Below are positions 33,286 to 41,800 of a stretch of DNA of 61,985 nt, piece by piece; positions within the stretch are counted from its first letter, which is position 1, and each line of letters opens with the position of its first letter. The translations under genes and the position numbers were made by a program. Source of the DNA: a bacterium (GTDB lineage Bacteria > Omnitrophota > Gorgyraeia > Zapsychrales > Zapsychraceae); contig JAUIER010000022.1 in assembly GCA_030429765.1 (NCBI GenBank), forward strand, positions 1 to 61,985, given 5' to 3'. The notes beneath the pieces are model-generated. The model made no database searches and was not told the origin of the DNA. It saw nothing but the letters and a program-made list of their open reading frames with translations.

Positions 33286-33615
33286 CTACTCCCCGTGCGT
33301 CTCGGCGCATTTGACACAGTAGGCGGTGTACGGCACGGCTTCAAGACGGGCCATAGGAATATCCGCTCGACAGCTTTTACACTTACCGTAATCGCCGGAC
33401 TTGATCCGATCCAACGCCTCAAGGATATTGCTGATCTCATTGTCAGCCGCGACACCTGTACGCGAAAGCACCTCGTCATTACTTGATTCGGTGGCCATCT
33501 CATCAAAATCATCGTCGCCCTCGGCGCCGAGTTCATCCTCGATCTCATCCACCCGCTCCTCGAGCTCCTTCATCCGTTGACGCAGTTGTTGTTCAATATC
33601 TTTAAAATCTCCCAT
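33286..33615 (-). CDS. DksA/TraR-type C4 zinc finger protein
   Basis: 109 residues: an N-terminal coiled coil (about 3-40), then the zinc finger CKSCRADIPMARLEAVPYTA and CVKC (C-x2-C-x17-C-x2-C). A strong AGGAGG precedes the ATG at 33615. DksA-like proteins enter the RNA polymerase secondary channel; this one lacks the clear DxxDxA tip of true DksA and has an acidic stretch (EDELGAEGDDDFDE) instead, so it is better called TraR/YbiI-like. REP elements lie on both sides. Confidence 0.88.
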   Translation of the reverse strand: MGDFKDIEQQLRQRMKELEERVDEIEDELGAEGDDDFDEMATESSNDEVLSRTGVAADNEISNILEALDRIKSGDYGKCKSCRADIPMARLEAVPYTAYCVKCAETHGE

Positions 33616-33647
33616 TGTGATTTTCCTCCTAAATTAAAAATCGATGG

Positions 33648-33713
33648 CCGAAAGGGGACAGCCCCATTTTGAAGGCTAACAACCCGCCAGCAAAATAGTA
33701 CAGGCCCCTTTCA
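33648..33713. repeat. REP-like element, two separated halves
   Basis: CCGAAAGGGGACAGCCCC (33648-33666) and, about 35 bases on, ACAGGCCCCTTTCAC (33699-33713). The second half is preceded by GCAAAATAGTAC, also seen at 34377-34388, so the unit extends beyond the palindrome. The gap 33616-33752 has no gene. Confidence 0.7.
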
Positions 33714-33752
33714 CGTGTCAGCCCCGTGTTTTTCATGGTTTTTATTTGTGAA

Positions 33753-33992
33753 CTAGTGATGCCCCCGGCGCCCGCCTTTACCATGCTCACGGGTATAGCG
33801 CTCGATCCGGGATTTCATCTGCTGAATCTGTTCCTCCCAACCTTTAAGCTTACCGCCCTTCAAGCCCTTGAACGAACCTTCCTTGGGTAACGTCCCTTTG
33901 GCCTTGGCGGCATTAAACGCCTCCACAATTTTCCGATAATTCTGAATTAATTTGGCCTCTTCTTCGGGATCCATTTCGTCATGCTTGCTCAT
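33753..33992 (-). CDS. Small basic hypothetical protein
   Basis: 79 residues from the ATG at 33992 (GGAG eight bases upstream; a GTG three bases earlier is also possible). Soluble, lysine/glycine-rich; helical ends with SFKGLKGGKLKGWEEQIQ in the middle and a GKGGRRGHH tail. It has no family I recognise; the basic tail could bind nucleic acid. Between REP-like elements. Confidence 0.55.
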   Translation of the reverse strand: MSKHDEMDPEEEAKLIQNYRKIVEAFNAAKAKGTLPKEGSFKGLKGGKLKGWEEQIQQMKSRIERYTREHGKGGRRGHH

Positions 33993-34015
33993 CACATAAT
34001 CTCCTTTATGAACCG

Positions 34016-34318
34016 TTAAATTTTTAGGCTGCGGGGGACAATGATCTTCACTCGCTTGGCGAGATTTGTACCTTTCTCGACAAGCACCATCACCTCTACA
34101 CCAGCCTTGAGATCTTCCCCAACACCATTTTCAACAATAAATTCCCGTTTGGTGTTGTCAATGTAGTCATAAATCGTGATCTTTTCTTCCGTCACTTTTA
34201 CACTGATAATCTCTCCGAGATAATAATCTCTGGCGTCGTCGTAACCTGTCGCAGCCCGAACGGGTGATGACAACATCAAGCCGATTGTTAAGAGAAGCAT
34301 TAAAATTTTTCTGGTCAT
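34016..34318 (-). CDS. Small exported hypothetical protein
   Basis: 100 residues: signal peptide MTRKILMLLLTIGLMLSSPV ending RAA, then an OB-like beta-rich domain (EIISVKVTEEKITIYDYID, then VEVMVLVEKGTNLAKRVKIIVP). AAGGAGGA lies upstream of the ATG. Probably periplasmic. No family recognised. It stands 20 bases upstream of the small basic protein and could share its transcript. Confidence 0.6.
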   Translation of the reverse strand: MTRKILMLLLTIGLMLSSPVRAATGYDDARDYYLGEIISVKVTEEKITIYDYIDNTKREFIVENGVGEDLKAGVEVMVLVEKGTNLAKRVKIIVPRSLKI

Positions 34319-34374
34319 GTTTATATGTCCTCCTTTTTATTAGGATATCCCAATTTAGACAGCTTTCAATCCGA

Positions 34375-34400
34375 CGGCAAAATAGACGAGGCCCCTTTGG
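34375..34400. repeat. Half REP-like element
   Basis: GGCAAAATAGACGAGGCCCC and TTTGG, ending at the stop of the next gene (34401). It matches the second half of the element at 33690-33713 with two differences. Confidence 0.55.
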
Positions 34401-35048
34401 TTACATATCAATTAACAGAATCAGGCCGTACATGACTCCTCCCAGGAACAGTCCGGCGATGCCGCCCCACAGTACAATCCCGCAGAGAAATCCCGCCAGC
34501 CAGGCCAAAAACCACGCCCATCCGGAATTTGCGAAAGCGGGATCATGGCGCAGCGCGTTGTATTTCTCATTGGCGACTTTGTACCGATAAGCCGTTTCAT
34601 TATACGTCTCTAAATCCTCGCGTGCCAGCACATCATTCATCATCTCTTTCTCAAGGGAAAGTTGCGCGCCCAAGACCTTCATGTACGCCTGATGCAATGC
34701 CTTGCGTTCCGCGTCCGAGGCCTCCTGTCGACGCGCTGTGTCTCTGCGATTCCGGGCCGCCTTCACTTCCACCTCCAAATCCCGCCATTCTTGAATCAAA
34801 GCCGGATGCATATCACCACCATTGATTTCCTGATCGAGGGCCTTGTCATACAACTTATTTTTGATCCCCTGCCATTCCATCTTGATGTCATGATATCGCA
34901 TCGGCCGACTATGCGCCGCCGCGCGTGCCCCGGCCAATCCCACGACAATACAGGCAACGCTGATCGCGGTCACAATGGCCCACGAGCGAACATCATCCCG
35001 GCGCTTGGCTTTGTCCAGATCAGATTTTGACGATGTTTTGGGATTCAT
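34401..35048 (-). CDS. Hypothetical membrane protein with coiled coil
   Basis: 215 residues: a membrane segment at about 25-45, a long charged helical region (about 55-160, EWRDLEVEVKAARNRRDTARR) and two adjacent hydrophobic segments at the C-terminus (about 175-212, glycine-rich). No family recognised. The start ATG at 35048 lacks a clear ribosome site. It lies 54 bases after the exported protein upstream and may be part of the same transcript as the two paralogues. Confidence 0.55.
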   Translation of the reverse strand: MNPKTSSKSDLDKAKRRDDVRSWAIVTAISVACIVVGLAGARAAAHSRPMRYHDIKMEWQGIKNKLYDKALDQEINGGDMHPALIQEWRDLEVEVKAARNRRDTARRQEASDAERKALHQAYMKVLGAQLSLEKEMMNDVLAREDLETYNETAYRYKVANEKYNALRHDPAFANSGWAWFLAWLAGFLCGIVLWGGIAGLFLGGVMYGLILLIDM

Positions 35049-35102
35049 AGGCGTCGTGCATCAGGCGAGATATCTGAAAAAGGAGCATCCTTCGGCTACC
35101 CC

Positions 35103-35732
35103 CTATTGTTGGCCATCTCCGATATCGGTTACGCGGTCATTCTCGAGAACTTTGCCCCACTCAACCGGACTCAACGGTTTGCAGTGGATGTCAAACCGAA
35201 TGGATTCATCCTCGGCGGACGGGCGTCGCTCACAGATGGGCCGCGTCCGCTGCAGTTCGCCATATTGACCTATTGCAACCACACCCGACTTAACGGCCAC
35301 TAACTTGGCGGTCTGATCGGTCAGGACGATCTGAAACTTCTCCGACGGTCGGCCGGCTAGATGAATATCAATATCCCACACCCCTTCTTCAATCGGCACT
35401 TCATAGTCGTGCACATCGGCAATGGCCACTTCTTCGTACTGATCGGGAACGGGGATAAAAATCTCCAAATAAATCCTGCCGACAATAAGATGTCGTCGGA
35501 CATGGACGGGATCCTGAACATACCCGCCACCCCGGGACAACCGGACACCGACGGGGATTCGTCGCGGTATGATGCTGGGATCCTTCAGCTTCGCCTGATA
35601 CGTATCCACCAGCTCCACCACATCCAGATAATACTCGGGCGTTGCGTTCGCCTGTAAACCAGACAGCGGAACACTACAGATTAATACAACTAAAATTATA
35701 TGACGATATAATCGCATAATTTCTTGCCGCAC
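35103..35732 (-). CDS. Exported hypothetical protein, paralogue A
   Basis: Up to 209 residues. GTG at 35732 lies one base after the stop of its paralogue; an ATG at 35717 begins a cleaner signal peptide (MRLYRHIILVVLICSVPLSG). Conserved blocks shared with the next gene are YYLDVVELVDTYQAKLKDPS, IPVGVRLSRG and AIGQYGELQRTRPIC. No known family comes to mind. A beta-rich periplasmic protein is likely. One Cys pair (RPIC and IHCKPL) could form a disulfide and is conserved in both copies. Confidence 0.65.
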   Translation of the reverse strand: MRQEIMRLYRHIILVVLICSVPLSGLQANATPEYYLDVVELVDTYQAKLKDPSIIPRRIPVGVRLSRGGGYVQDPVHVRRHLIVGRIYLEIFIPVPDQYEEVAIADVHDYEVPIEEGVWDIDIHLAGRPSEKFQIVLTDQTAKLVAVKSGVVAIGQYGELQRTRPICERRPSAEDESIRFDIHCKPLSPVEWGKVLENDRVTDIGDGQQ

Positions 35733-35733
35733 G

Positions 35734-36384
35734 TCATAATCCCTGGATCAAGACTTCAACTCTAGTATTCCGATCATTACTCTTCATCATCCTGGTCTCC
35801 TGAACATTTAGCGGTCGACACGTAAAACGCCGAAACTGATCCTTGGCTGAATCATCGGTCGTTGCCGTGCAAATAGGCCGTGTGCGCTTTAACTCCGCAT
35901 AATCACCGATGGCGGTGAAACTCGTCCGTATGGGAACTAACTGTGCTGACGCCTCAGTCACAATCAATTGATAGGCATCCGGGAGGGCATCCGGCGTATC
36001 TTCATGGGCAAATTCAATCGTGAACGACCCCAAACCCTGAGTATGTTCATAGCTGTACGTTTGATATCCCATCGCCGAATTGGCAAACCCGCCATCCGGG
36101 CCATACTGTTGACGCAGGGTGATCAAAACCCGACCGTCAAATTCCTGCTGGTAAGCCTTAAGCTTATCGTCGGCACCCGCGACAACCCACTTGGACAGTC
36201 GCACGCCGAAAGGAACATGGGACACAATCACCGTCGGATCCTCCATCCGCTGTTTGTATGTATGTGATAATTCCACCATATCCACATAGTACTTGGTATG
36301 ATCTTGCCGAGGCCCCGCCAGGCACAGCCCGGGCGCGAGCAGCATAATGAGAACCAAATATATAATTTTAGTTGGTGAATTCAT
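35734..36384 (-). CDS. Exported hypothetical protein, paralogue B
   Basis: 216 residues with a signal peptide (about 1-23, ending CLAG; the Cys could also be a lipoprotein site, though LCLAG is not a strong lipobox). It repeats the blocks of paralogue A: YYVDMVELSHTYKQRMEDPT, VPFGVRLSKW and AIGDYAELKRTRPIC, plus the FTCRPLN cysteine. The two genes are one base apart, a tandem duplication that has diverged well. Function unknown. Confidence 0.65.
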   Translation of the reverse strand: MNSPTKIIYLVLIMLLAPGLCLAGPRQDHTKYYVDMVELSHTYKQRMEDPTVIVSHVPFGVRLSKWVVAGADDKLKAYQQEFDGRVLITLRQQYGPDGGFANSAMGYQTYSYEHTQGLGSFTIEFAHEDTPDALPDAYQLIVTEASAQLVPIRTSFTAIGDYAELKRTRPICTATTDDSAKDQFRRFTCRPLNVQETRMMKSNDRNTRVEVLIQGL

Positions 36385-36436
36385 TGTTGTTTGTGTTGTA
36401 ACGTCGCGAGTGCTTTCTCGCCTAAATTTTCCAGTT

Positions 36437-36502
36437 AGAAAGGAGCCTGTCCCATTTTGCCGGCCGATTGATGTACATCAAAATGGGGCTGTTCCCTTTC
36501 AC
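36437..36502. repeat. REP-like element, long-loop copy
   Basis: AAAGGAGCCTGTCCCATTTTG and its near-inverse CAAAATGGGGCTGTTCCCTTT are separated by about 23 bases. A diverged copy of the GGGGACAG family located between the zinc-ribbon gene and paralogue B. Confidence 0.7.
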
Positions 36503-36518
36503 CCTGCACCCTCATACC

Positions 36519-37055
36519 CTAAATTCTCTCACGCAAATAAGCCCGGATCAACGACTCTTGCGGATGATTTGTCAGCCAAGCACGGAACTGTTGAACCCGC
36601 TCAAAGTCGTCGCCAAGCCGTTCGCGATAGATACGATCCAGATGTTGCTGCACGTGTTCAGCCCGGAGCTGATTCTGCCATTTGGTAGTAAATATCCTGT
36701 TAATTTCGTCGTGCAGATTTCGGTTTTTGAGGCTTTGCCACTCATTGTGATCCAGCCACACGCCCTGACATTTACCGCAATAGTCCAGATAGAAATCGAT
36801 GCCGTGTCCCACCCTAAACTTTGTCAACAACCCTCCGCAGTCGGCACAGATCTTGGCCTGCAGGGAATCCTGATGATCAGGCTCGATATCGTCGTACGCC
36901 TTCTCCGGTAAAATCTCCGACTTTTTGTCCAGATAATAAAAGTAATCTCTTGATGAAATCCAGTGACCATGACACGCCGAACATTCATAAGCCATCAAAT
37001 GTTCATCCAATTCCATGCGTATTAATCCACTGTGACGGCAAGCTGGGCAGTTCAT
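36519..37055 (-). CDS. Double zinc-ribbon (TFIIB-type) protein
   Basis: 178 residues with two zinc ribbons: MNCPACRHSGL to ECSACHGHW (C-x2-C and C-x2-C, about 3-31) and ICADCGGLL to YCGKCQGVWLD (about 70-102). The WLDHNEW end is the zf-TFIIB signature of small bacterial proteins of unknown role. The last 75 residues are helical and basic. Ribosome site AAGGAG, five bases upstream. Function unknown; protein- or RNA-binding are both possible. Confidence 0.82.
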   Translation of the reverse strand: MNCPACRHSGLIRMELDEHLMAYECSACHGHWISSRDYFYYLDKKSEILPEKAYDDIEPDHQDSLQAKICADCGGLLTKFRVGHGIDFYLDYCGKCQGVWLDHNEWQSLKNRNLHDEINRIFTTKWQNQLRAEHVQQHLDRIYRERLGDDFERVQQFRAWLTNHPQESLIRAYLRERI

Positions 37056-37079
37056 TGGGACTCCTTGTTTAAGATTGCG

Positions 37080-37119
37080 GAAAGAGGCCTGTCCCCGAAT
37101 GGGGACTGTCCCCTTTCGC
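37080..37119. repeat. REP-like GGGGACAG element
   Basis: GAGGCCTGTCCCCGAATGGGG, then ACTGTCCCC TTTCGCC; TTTTCGGC follows. Located between the zinc-ribbon gene's start and the stop of the 37133 gene. Confidence 0.82.
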
Positions 37120-37132
37120 CTTTTCGGCTTAT

Positions 37133-37690
37133 TTAAAGTTTACTATGACTACCGATACCCTTCCGAATTTCTTTTACCAACAACTTAGCATTATCTATCG
37201 TCGCGATTATATATGCATTTCCGCTATCTGCGGTTTTTAGCACGTAGCAATCATCTGCTTTCCCACTCTGCAACCTAATACTTACTATTTCTTGCCAAGC
37301 CAATTTCTTCTCCGACATGAAACTTCGAAGTATCAATCCTTCCGCTGGATTGAGGTAAACAGTAATAAAGCAAGATCTAAGCCACAAAAGGGCTATTCCC
37401 AAACCACCACCCATAGTCATGACTAAAAATATGATCGAATAATGCGGCCCCACCGTCTGATATTTGACTATCTCCTGCCATGACATCCAGAAGAAAAATA
37501 CGGATAGCGGCACAAATATGTAAGAGACAACAGATTTGTAGAATTTATTTTTGTAAATAGTGTACTTAACCCCAAGGATCTCAGTTGATGCAGGTTTAGA
37601 CACTTTGATATCCTGAAAATAGGTAGCCATAAGCATACTCAAAAAAGTCCATACGCAACTAAATACTAGTATCTTCATATTCATAATCAT
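37133..37690 (-). CDS. Hypothetical membrane protein (PH-like C-terminus)
   Basis: 185 residues (ATG 37690; ATGs at 37687 region and 37678 are alternatives). Three hydrophobic segments (about 4-22, 52-70 and 82-103), then a soluble region NPAEGLILRSFMSEKKLAWQEIVSIRL that resembles bacterial PH/YdbT-like domains. That similarity is weak. AT-rich; lies between two REP-like elements. Function unknown. Confidence 0.55.
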   Translation of the reverse strand: MIMNMKILVFSCVWTFLSMLMATYFQDIKVSKPASTEILGVKYTIYKNKFYKSVVSYIFVPLSVFFFWMSWQEIVKYQTVGPHYSIIFLVMTMGGGLGIALLWLRSCFITVYLNPAEGLILRSFMSEKKLAWQEIVSIRLQSGKADDCYVLKTADSGNAYIIATIDNAKLLVKEIRKGIGSHSKL

Positions 37691-37710
37691 TCTCGATTGT
37701 GCAACGAAAA

Positions 37711-37755
37711 GCCGAAAGGGGACAGTCCCCGTTTGGGGACAGGCCCCTTTCGGCT
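37711..37755. repeat. REP-like element, near-complete symmetric copy
   Basis: GCCGAAAGGGGACAGTCCCC, GTTT, GGGGACAGGCCCCTTTCGGC. The outer arms GCCGAAAGGGG and CCCCTTTCGGC pair perfectly, and each half can fold separately. On the minus strand it is followed by TTTTCG, so it could end transcription. It is the best copy for defining the family. Confidence 0.88.
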
Positions 37756-37756
37756 A

Positions 37757-37981
37757 TCAAATTTTCTTCTCCAGTCCTCGAAGTTTGCCAGCTAACCACC
37801 CGAACAACAAGAAAATTCCTATATACGGTGACAAATTAACTAGAAATTCTAGTAAATTAGCTAGAGATGAATTTCTATAGTATCTACTACCTTTATATAC
37901 TGTAATCATACCCAAACACATGAAAAAATTTGCCGTGTAACAAAGCAATCGTATGAATGTGTAAACTGGCCTGATGGTCAT
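37757..37981 (-). CDS. Small membrane protein
   Basis: 74 residues with two hydrophobic segments (about 8-27 and 44-65) and a basic end. AT-rich. The stop overlaps the edge of the REP-like element at 37711-37755. No family recognised. It starts 42 bases after the stop of the 163-residue gene upstream. Confidence 0.5.
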   Translation of the reverse strand: MTIRPVYTFIRLLCYTANFFMCLGMITVYKGSRYYRNSSLANLLEFLVNLSPYIGIFLLFGWLAGKLRGLEKKI

Positions 37982-38023
37982 TCCTAATCCCTTAGATGAT
38001 ACAACGATAGCCGTCCTAGCACT

Positions 38024-38515
38024 TCACCTAGCGTCAACCTGTTTAGGCTCATTTAATATTCTGTTCAATTCATCCATCGTCATCGGTTTGTCATAAAATT
38101 CGTCTATACCCTCGGTTTCATTCGAATACTGGTATAAAGGTTGAGATGAATAATTTGTTTTGTCATATTCGCTATATTTGGAATCAACCCAAAAATCCAT
38201 ACTTAGAACTACCACTAGCATAATGAGACCCCAGTATTCAAATGGGATCCAATAAAGGGAGTGCGCCGGTGATTTACTGAGAATTTCACCTGTCACTTCG
38301 GATCGATCTACAACACGAATTTTATGATTTAGATAATATCCCAAGTAACCAATTAGACCACAGCCTCCGAGTAGTGTAAGTTCTCGCAACCATTTATTGG
38401 ACTCATAATAACTAGGATCTCCCGTTAAGTATTCCGCCAGCAAAGGCACTCCAATCATGGCTCCACCCCAAATAATCGGCACAAGCCATCCCCATCCATT
38501 CCAAATTACTAGCAT
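38024..38515 (-). CDS. Hypothetical membrane protein
   Basis: 163 residues from the ATG at 38515, six bases after AGGAGG (the TTG at 38521 touches that site and is unlikely). Three hydrophobic segments (about 4-24, 41-58 and 85-102), then a polar acidic tail. AT-rich; no family recognised. It directly follows a REP-like element on its 5' side. Confidence 0.58.
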   Translation of the reverse strand: MLVIWNGWGWLVPIIWGGAMIGVPLLAEYLTGDPSYYESNKWLRELTLLGGCGLIGYLGYYLNHKIRVVDRSEVTGEILSKSPAHSLYWIPFEYWGLIMLVVVLSMDFWVDSKYSEYDKTNYSSQPLYQYSNETEGIDEFYDKPMTMDELNRILNEPKQVDAR

Positions 38516-38530
38516 ATACAACCTCCTATC

Positions 38531-38573
38531 GCCGAAAGGGGACAGTCCCCGTTTGGGGACAGGCCCCTTTCAC
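38531..38573. repeat. REP-like element, near-identical to 37711 copy
   Basis: GCCGAAAGGGGACAGTCCCC, GTTT, GGGGACAGGCCCCTTTCACC. It differs from the copy at 37711-37755 only at the last bases, which suggests recent spread. Confidence 0.87.
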
Positions 38574-38575
38574 CG

Positions 38576-38764
38576 TCATAATTCGTCCGTAAATTTCACC
38601 AGCATCGCTACAACTTTCTTCAAATCGCTTTTGCTTATTGCTGTCTCGATATCTCCATTTACAGCAATAGAAAATCCTAAACCGTACATTCCTTGACCGC
38701 AGTCGCGAATCGATACAAAGGCATCTGAATTATGCTCCAAATCTTGATATTTTTGCATCATCAT
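38576..38764 (-). CDS. Small soluble hypothetical protein
   Basis: 62 residues; the ATG at 38764 is preceded by GAGGAGAATTC. No membrane segment. It has no family I recognise (VSIRDCGQGMYGLGFSIAVNG in the middle is beta-like). Flanked on both sides by REP-like elements. Confidence 0.5.
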   Translation of the reverse strand: MMMQKYQDLEHNSDAFVSIRDCGQGMYGLGFSIAVNGDIETAISKSDLKKVVAMLVKFTDEL

Positions 38765-38786
38765 GAATTCTCCTCAGACAGAATAG

Positions 38787-38820
38787 ACCTGTCCCCAAAC
38801 GGGGACTGTCCCCTTTCGGG
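38787..38820. repeat. REP-like GGGGACAG element
   Basis: ACCTGTCCCCAAACGGGG, then ACTGTCCCC TTTCGGG. Opposite orientation to the copy at 38531. It stands between the 62-residue gene and the 3' end of the RND pump gene. Confidence 0.85.
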
Positions 38821-38845
38821 TTTTATTATAGCAGATTAGGCCTGG

Positions 38846-41800
38846 TTAGTACGCACCCAGATCCCGCTGGATCAAATAGAAGCATGGGATCAGAATGAGG
38901 GTCAGCGGTGTGGCGAAGAGGAGGCCCCAGCCTAGCGCGAGCGCCATGGGGGCGACGAAGGGATCGGTCCCGCCCAGCCCATAGGCCAGCGGCAGCAGTC
39001 CGACGACGGTGGTGAGGGTTGTCATGATGATCGGACGCAGACGCTCGGTGGCGCCGTCGCAGACGGTATCGAGCAGCGATTGCCCCGGTTTGCGTTTACG
39101 GATCTGATTGATGTGACTGACCAGGACCAGCGAATCATTGACCACAACCCCCGACAAACCGATCACACCCATCAACGCCAGAAAGCTCAACGGCTCCTGA
39201 TGCAGCCAGAAGATCAGGATCACCCCGATAAAACCAAACGGAATGGCCGAGATCACGATAATCGGCTGCCACAGCGAATTAAACAGGATGATCAGGATAA
39301 AGTAAATCCCGACGAGCGCGATCACAAAGGTGCGGATCAAACTGCGCATGGACTTGGTGGTCTCAAACGTCTCGCCGCCTTCTAAAAACTGCATCCCCGG
39401 CCAGTCCTTCTCGAGCGCGAAGCGTTCCTTGACCATCGCCACGGCATCGGCCGGCGCGATGATGTCCTTGTCCACATCCGCGCGGATGGTCACGACGCGC
39501 TTGCCCTGATAATGACGATAATTGGAGTAGCCATCGGTCGAAGTCAATGTCGCGACACGACTGATCGGGATCAGCTTACCCTGATTGTTGGGAATGAGCA
39601 GTCCTTCCAGATATTTTTCGTCTGAACGGGCCGCGGCGGTATTGATCACCCGAAAGTCTACATCCTCATCGCCATAACGAACGCTGGTGACGATCTCTCC
39701 ATCAAAAGCGATACGCGCGTTAAGCGCCACATCCGACGTGGTCAACCCCAAGCGCGCCATGCGCTCATGATCGAGTTTGAGTTCGATCTGATCTTTGCCG
39801 AGCTTGTCCGAGCGGTCGATGTCCTTGACGCCTTTGATCGTCCCCAGATATTCCTCGACGGCATTGGCCAGACCGATGCGCATATCATCGTCACTACCGA
39901 CGATATTCAGACTGATGGGCTTGCCGACCGGTGGTCCGCCGGTGTCGATCGAATACAACACCTTCACAAAATCCCCCATCGTCCGGGTCTGGGCGCGAAG
40001 ACTCTCGACAATCTCATCGGCGGTGCGATTGCGCTCATTAAACGGCGTGAGATTCACGATGATAAATCCGTGGTTTTCACTCTCCACCCCGAAGAATGGA
40101 TTGCGTCCGATGCGGGTGATATACGAGACAATCTCAGTGTCCGGCAGATCATCCAGCAAATCCTCGAGCTGTTCAAATCGCTGGGCGGTGGTCGCCAAAT
40201 TTGTGCCCTTGGGCACTTCGGCCATCACATAAAACTCTTCGGCCATCTTGGACGGCATCAGGACAAACTTCATCTGTGAATACGCCAAATAGCCGGCGCT
40301 GATCAAACCAGCTAGAAACAGCATCACAATCGCGTAGCGCGCCTTTAGCAATCCCGGTAGCATTCGCCGAAACATACGTTCGAGCGGACGGAACCAGTTG
40401 CGATCACCAGAGGCGGCCGCGCCATGCCGTTGCAGCCCCGGCATCAAATGGGCAGGTAATGCGACAATCACCTCAAATAATGAGATAAACAAGGCCAGAC
40501 TGATCACCAGCGGAATCACAAACACAAACTTGCCAAACAGGCCTTCCATGAAGAACATCGGGGCAAACGCGATAAACGTCGTTAAGATCGTGGTGATCAC
40601 CGGCCAAAACACCTCGGTCGAACCGTCCACGACGGCATCGATCGCACTCTTGCCCTGCTCGCGATGCTTGAAAATATTTTCACTGATGATAATCCCGTCG
40701 TCAACGATAATCCCCAACACCATGATCATCGCGCTGAGCGTCAGACTGTCCAGAAACACCCCGAACAACGGCATTAAAAATACCGCGCCCAAGAGCGACA
40801 CCGGAATCCCGATCGCCACCCACATCGCCGAGCGCAGATTCAGAAAGACCGTCAGCAACAATACGACCAGGGCCAGCCCCATGCCCGCGTTGGTCAGCAC
40901 CACACGAAAACGGTTTTTCACATAACGTGAATAATCGGCGGCCACCGACAGATCCATCCCCGGCGGCATAAACTGCCGTTCACGCTCAACAAACCGGGTG
41001 ACGGCCTCGGCCGTACGGATCACATCGGCCGATTCCCTTTTGTACACCACCATCGTCAACGCCTGCTCACCGTTGACATGCGAACGAACCGTCTCTTTGA
41101 CAAAATCATCATGCACCTCGGCCACATCCGTCACCTTGACCAGCGGACTGTCGTAGTTCGAGCGGATGATCACATCCCCTACCTCCATCGGGTCCACAAA
41201 CTCAGCGATGGTGACAATATTTTTTTCGGTGGTAAACGATTCGTAGGTCCCGGCCGTGGAGCGAATATTCCGATTGCGGATGGCATTGATGATATTGCTG
41301 AACGGGATCTGATACTGATAGACTTTTTCAGGATCGACTTCGATACGAACTTCGCGCGCGCGATACCCGTGCTTGGACAGGCGGGCAATATCCGGCATTT
41401 CATTGAGCTTGTGCTCGAGTTCGCGGGCGTACTCCCGCAACTGCCGGTACGGCACATCGCCTTTGAGCGCCAGCTCCATCACCGGAATATAGGCCGAATT
41501 GATCTCCTCGACGAGGGGCGCGTCCCGCACCTCCGGCGGCAGATCGACCACCCGGTTGACCGCCTCACGGATATTGAACTTGACCTTCTTATCATCAGTC
41601 ACATCCGCCTCGATCTCGGCACTGATCACCGACACGTTTTCCATCGAGATCGACACGATGTGTTTGATCCCGGTGACGGTCTTCAGCTCCTTCTCGAGTT
41701 TGTTGGTGACATTGATCTCAACATCCTCCGGCGAAGCTCCTGGATACACGGTTGTGATCTCCATGTGTCCGTAATCCACATGCGGATACGAATCGCGCTT

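Noticed and set aside
33228-33548. Frame of 106 codons overlapping the DksA/TraR-like gene
   Set aside because: Shadow in another frame; the true gene has the C4 zinc finger and a strong ribosome site.
38825-38830. TATAAT on the minus strand downstream of the RND gene
   Set aside because: No -35 hexamer at suitable spacing; single -10 matches in AT-rich DNA are common.
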